Source: Bremerella volcania (GTDB lineage: Bacteria > Planctomycetota > Planctomycetia > Pirellulales > Pirellulaceae). Taken from it: a stretch of 64,000 nucleotides of DNA. The notes below the pieces were generated by a model that was given only the letters and a program-made list of their open reading frames with translations, searched no databases and was not told the DNA's origin. Below, one piece after another: positions 63,022-64,000 of the stretch. How positions within the stretch are numbered: position 1 is the first letter of the stretch; each line of letters begins with the position of its first letter. The translations under genes and the position numbers were made by a program. The stretch lies in contig NZ_CP036289.1 of NCBI RefSeq assembly GCF_007748115.1, positions 4,464,001-4,528,000 of the forward strand, read 5' to 3'.

Positions 63022-63411
63022 ATGTCCATCTCCTTGCCCCGCGAGCCTGACTTTGACAAGGCCGGCGGTCTGGTACCGGCGATTGCCCAAGATGTCGACA
63101 ATGGCGAGGTATTGATGATGGCCTGGATGAACCGCGAGGCGTTCCAGGAAACGCTCGCTACCGGCCGAGCCGTCTACTTCAGTCGCAGCCGCGGCAAGTT
63201 GTGGCGGAAAGGGGAAGAGAGTGGTCACCAGCAACAGGTCCGGCAGATTCTGGTCGACTGCGACGCCGATACGGTTCTGTTGAAGGTCGACCAAAAAGGG
63301 GCGGCCTGTCACGAAGGATTCCGAACCTGTTTCTTTCGTGAAGTCGGCCCCACCGAAACCAAAATCGTCGCAGAACGTCTAGTCGACCCAGACGACGTTT
63401 ATAAGAAATAA
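63022..63411 (+). CDS. hisI: phosphoribosyl-AMP cyclohydrolase HisI
   Basis: A 129-residue HisI, which opens the purine ring of phosphoribosyl-AMP in histidine synthesis. The zinc and magnesium sites are visible: [37 protein letters not shown] (metal Asp cluster) and [13 protein letters not shown] with two Cys. It is the monofunctional form without the HisE domain. No other his genes flank it. The palindromic repeat follows the stop codon by 11 bp. Confidence 0.96.
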   Translation: MSISLPREPDFDKAGGLVPAIAQDVDNGEVLMMAWMNREAFQETLATGRAVYFSRSRGKLWRKGEESGHQQQVRQILVDCDADTVLLKVDQKGAACHEGFRTCFFREVGPTETKIVAERLVDPDDVYKK

Positions 63412-63422
63412 CCAATCCTCTA

Positions 63423-63453
63423 GTCCCCTCTCCCTTTCCAAGGGAGAGGGGAC
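63423..63453. repeat. dispersed palindromic repeat, short form (copy 3)
   Basis: GTCCCCTCTCCCTT (63423-63436) pairs perfectly with AAGGGAGAGGGGAC (63440-63453), loop of 3. No T run follows. It lies between hisI and the RidA gene. Confidence 0.9.
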
Positions 63454-63481
63454 CGGAAAAACCCTAACCGAAAGAAACATC

Positions 63482-63946
63482 ATGAGCTTTGATGCCGCCC
63501 TGGATGCTTTGAACTTGGAATTGCCGCCGGCGCCAAAGGCCATGGGGCTTTACAAGCCTGCGGTCACAGTCGGGAACCTTGTTTACCTCTCGGGTCACGG
63601 TCCGCTGAGCCCGGACGGTACGCTTCAGTTGGGCAAAGTGGGGGTCGACGTCGATCAGGAAGTGGGCTACGCGGCCGCTCGCCAAACGGGCCTGGCCATG
63701 CTCGCGACATTGAAGGCCCACCTGGGCAGCCTCGACAAAATCAAACGCCTGGTGAAAACGTTCGGCATGGTCAACTGCCAGGACTCCTTCACCCAACAAC
63801 CGGCGGTGATCAACGGCTTCAGCGAGTTGATGAAAGAAGTCTTCGGCGAAGACTGCGGCATCGCGGCGCGCAGCGCCATCGGCGTGAACGCGCTGCCCGC
63901 CGGCATGACCGTCGAAGTCGAAGCGATCTTCGAGTTGAAGGATTAG
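63482..63946 (+). CDS. RidA (YjgF/YER057c/UK114) family protein
   Basis: A 154-residue RidA-family protein, of the larger subfamily with a GHGPLSPDG loop. Other signatures are KPAVTVGNLVYLSG, NCQDSFTQQPAVINGFSELM, and the terminal ARSAIGVNALPAGMTVEVEAIFE. RidA proteins hydrolyse reactive enamine/imine products of amino acid metabolism; this subfamily's substrate is unsettled. The ATG at 63482 follows AAAGAAACATC weakly. Confidence 0.92.
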   Translation: MSFDAALDALNLELPPAPKAMGLYKPAVTVGNLVYLSGHGPLSPDGTLQLGKVGVDVDQEVGYAAARQTGLAMLATLKAHLGSLDKIKRLVKTFGMVNCQDSFTQQPAVINGFSELMKEVFGEDCGIAARSAIGVNALPAGMTVEVEAIFELKD

Positions 63947-63953
63947 ACAAAAT

Positions 63954-63990
63954 CTTGTCCCCTCTCCCTTCCAAAGGGAGAGGGGACAAG
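63954..63990. repeat. dispersed palindromic repeat, short form (copy 4)
   Basis: CTTGTCCCCTCTCCCTT (63954-63970) pairs perfectly with AAGGGAGAGGGGACAAG (63974-63990), a 17-bp stem with a 3-base loop. The arms match those of the long copy at 8641-8749. Confidence 0.92.
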
Positions 63991-64000
63991 AGAGATTGAG

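Overview
The window is a gene-dense, moderately GC-rich stretch of bacterial chromosome. Its gene content points to a planctomycete, most likely of the Pirellulaceae. The clues are secreted oxidoreductase and isomerase proteins with twin-arginine signals, lineage-typical fusions (rhodanese/TrhO with RluA; ABC permease with CPBP protease), a lone tetrahydromethanopterin-linked formyltransferase (Ftr/FhcD) of the kind known in planctomycetes, and many secreted carbohydrate-active or unrecognised proteins. This placement is inferred from gene content; no 16S rRNA gene is present.

Layout. 1-13 kb holds a secreted dienelactone hydrolase, a GH5-like glycosidase, glgX, purM, an amidohydrolase coupled to an RluA pseudouridine synthase, a Gfo/Idh/MocA oxidoreductase, and hflX coupled to an SDR. 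13-26.6 kb holds a twin-arginine sugar isomerase-like protein, a ribbon-helix-helix protein, clpS, a TrhO-RluA fusion, a Na+-ABC-exporter-like pair, an ACT-domain protein, a YbgC-type thioesterase, stand-alone coaB, three secreted proteins and a UPF0104 membrane protein. 26.8-30.1 kb is a plastic zone beside tRNA-Ala(GGC): an AT-richer OLD-type ATPase that has lost its N-terminal Walker A part, a complete ISAs1-family element, and several inverted repeats. 30.1-38.2 kb holds a GH2/GH5-like glycosidase, a rimB-like/rimK pair in which rimK is split by a complete IS3-family element, an M48 protease and a NIPSNAP protein. 38.4-38.8 kb encodes RNase P RNA. 38.8-53.4 kb holds a radical SAM protein, FHA, Dabb and AlkD-like proteins, a leucine-rich-repeat lipoprotein, a small c-type cytochrome, a three-subunit molybdenum hydroxylase operon, a von Willebrand A protein, a LysM-like protein and an endonuclease/phosphatase-family protein. 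53.4-64 kb holds an ornithine cyclodeaminase homologue, xylulokinase, glycosyltransferases, protoporphyrinogen oxidase, Ftr, an HTH regulator, hisI and a RidA-family protein.

The clearest events are the two insertion sequences. Removing the IS3 element and one ACCA target copy restores a continuous 398-codon rimK, so that insertion looks recent. The ISAs1 element abuts a truncated ATPase and has only half-matching flanks, which suggests a deletion next to it. The best candidate for an undescribed element is a structured RNA at 57623-57725. It has a perfect 13-bp outer stem directly followed by a U-rich tract, plus inner helices and a competing hairpin on its 5' strand. A family of strong palindromic intergenic repeats occurs four times.

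Many convergent genes overlap at their 3' ends (up to 86 bp), and several same-strand pairs are translationally coupled by 1-4 bp overlaps.
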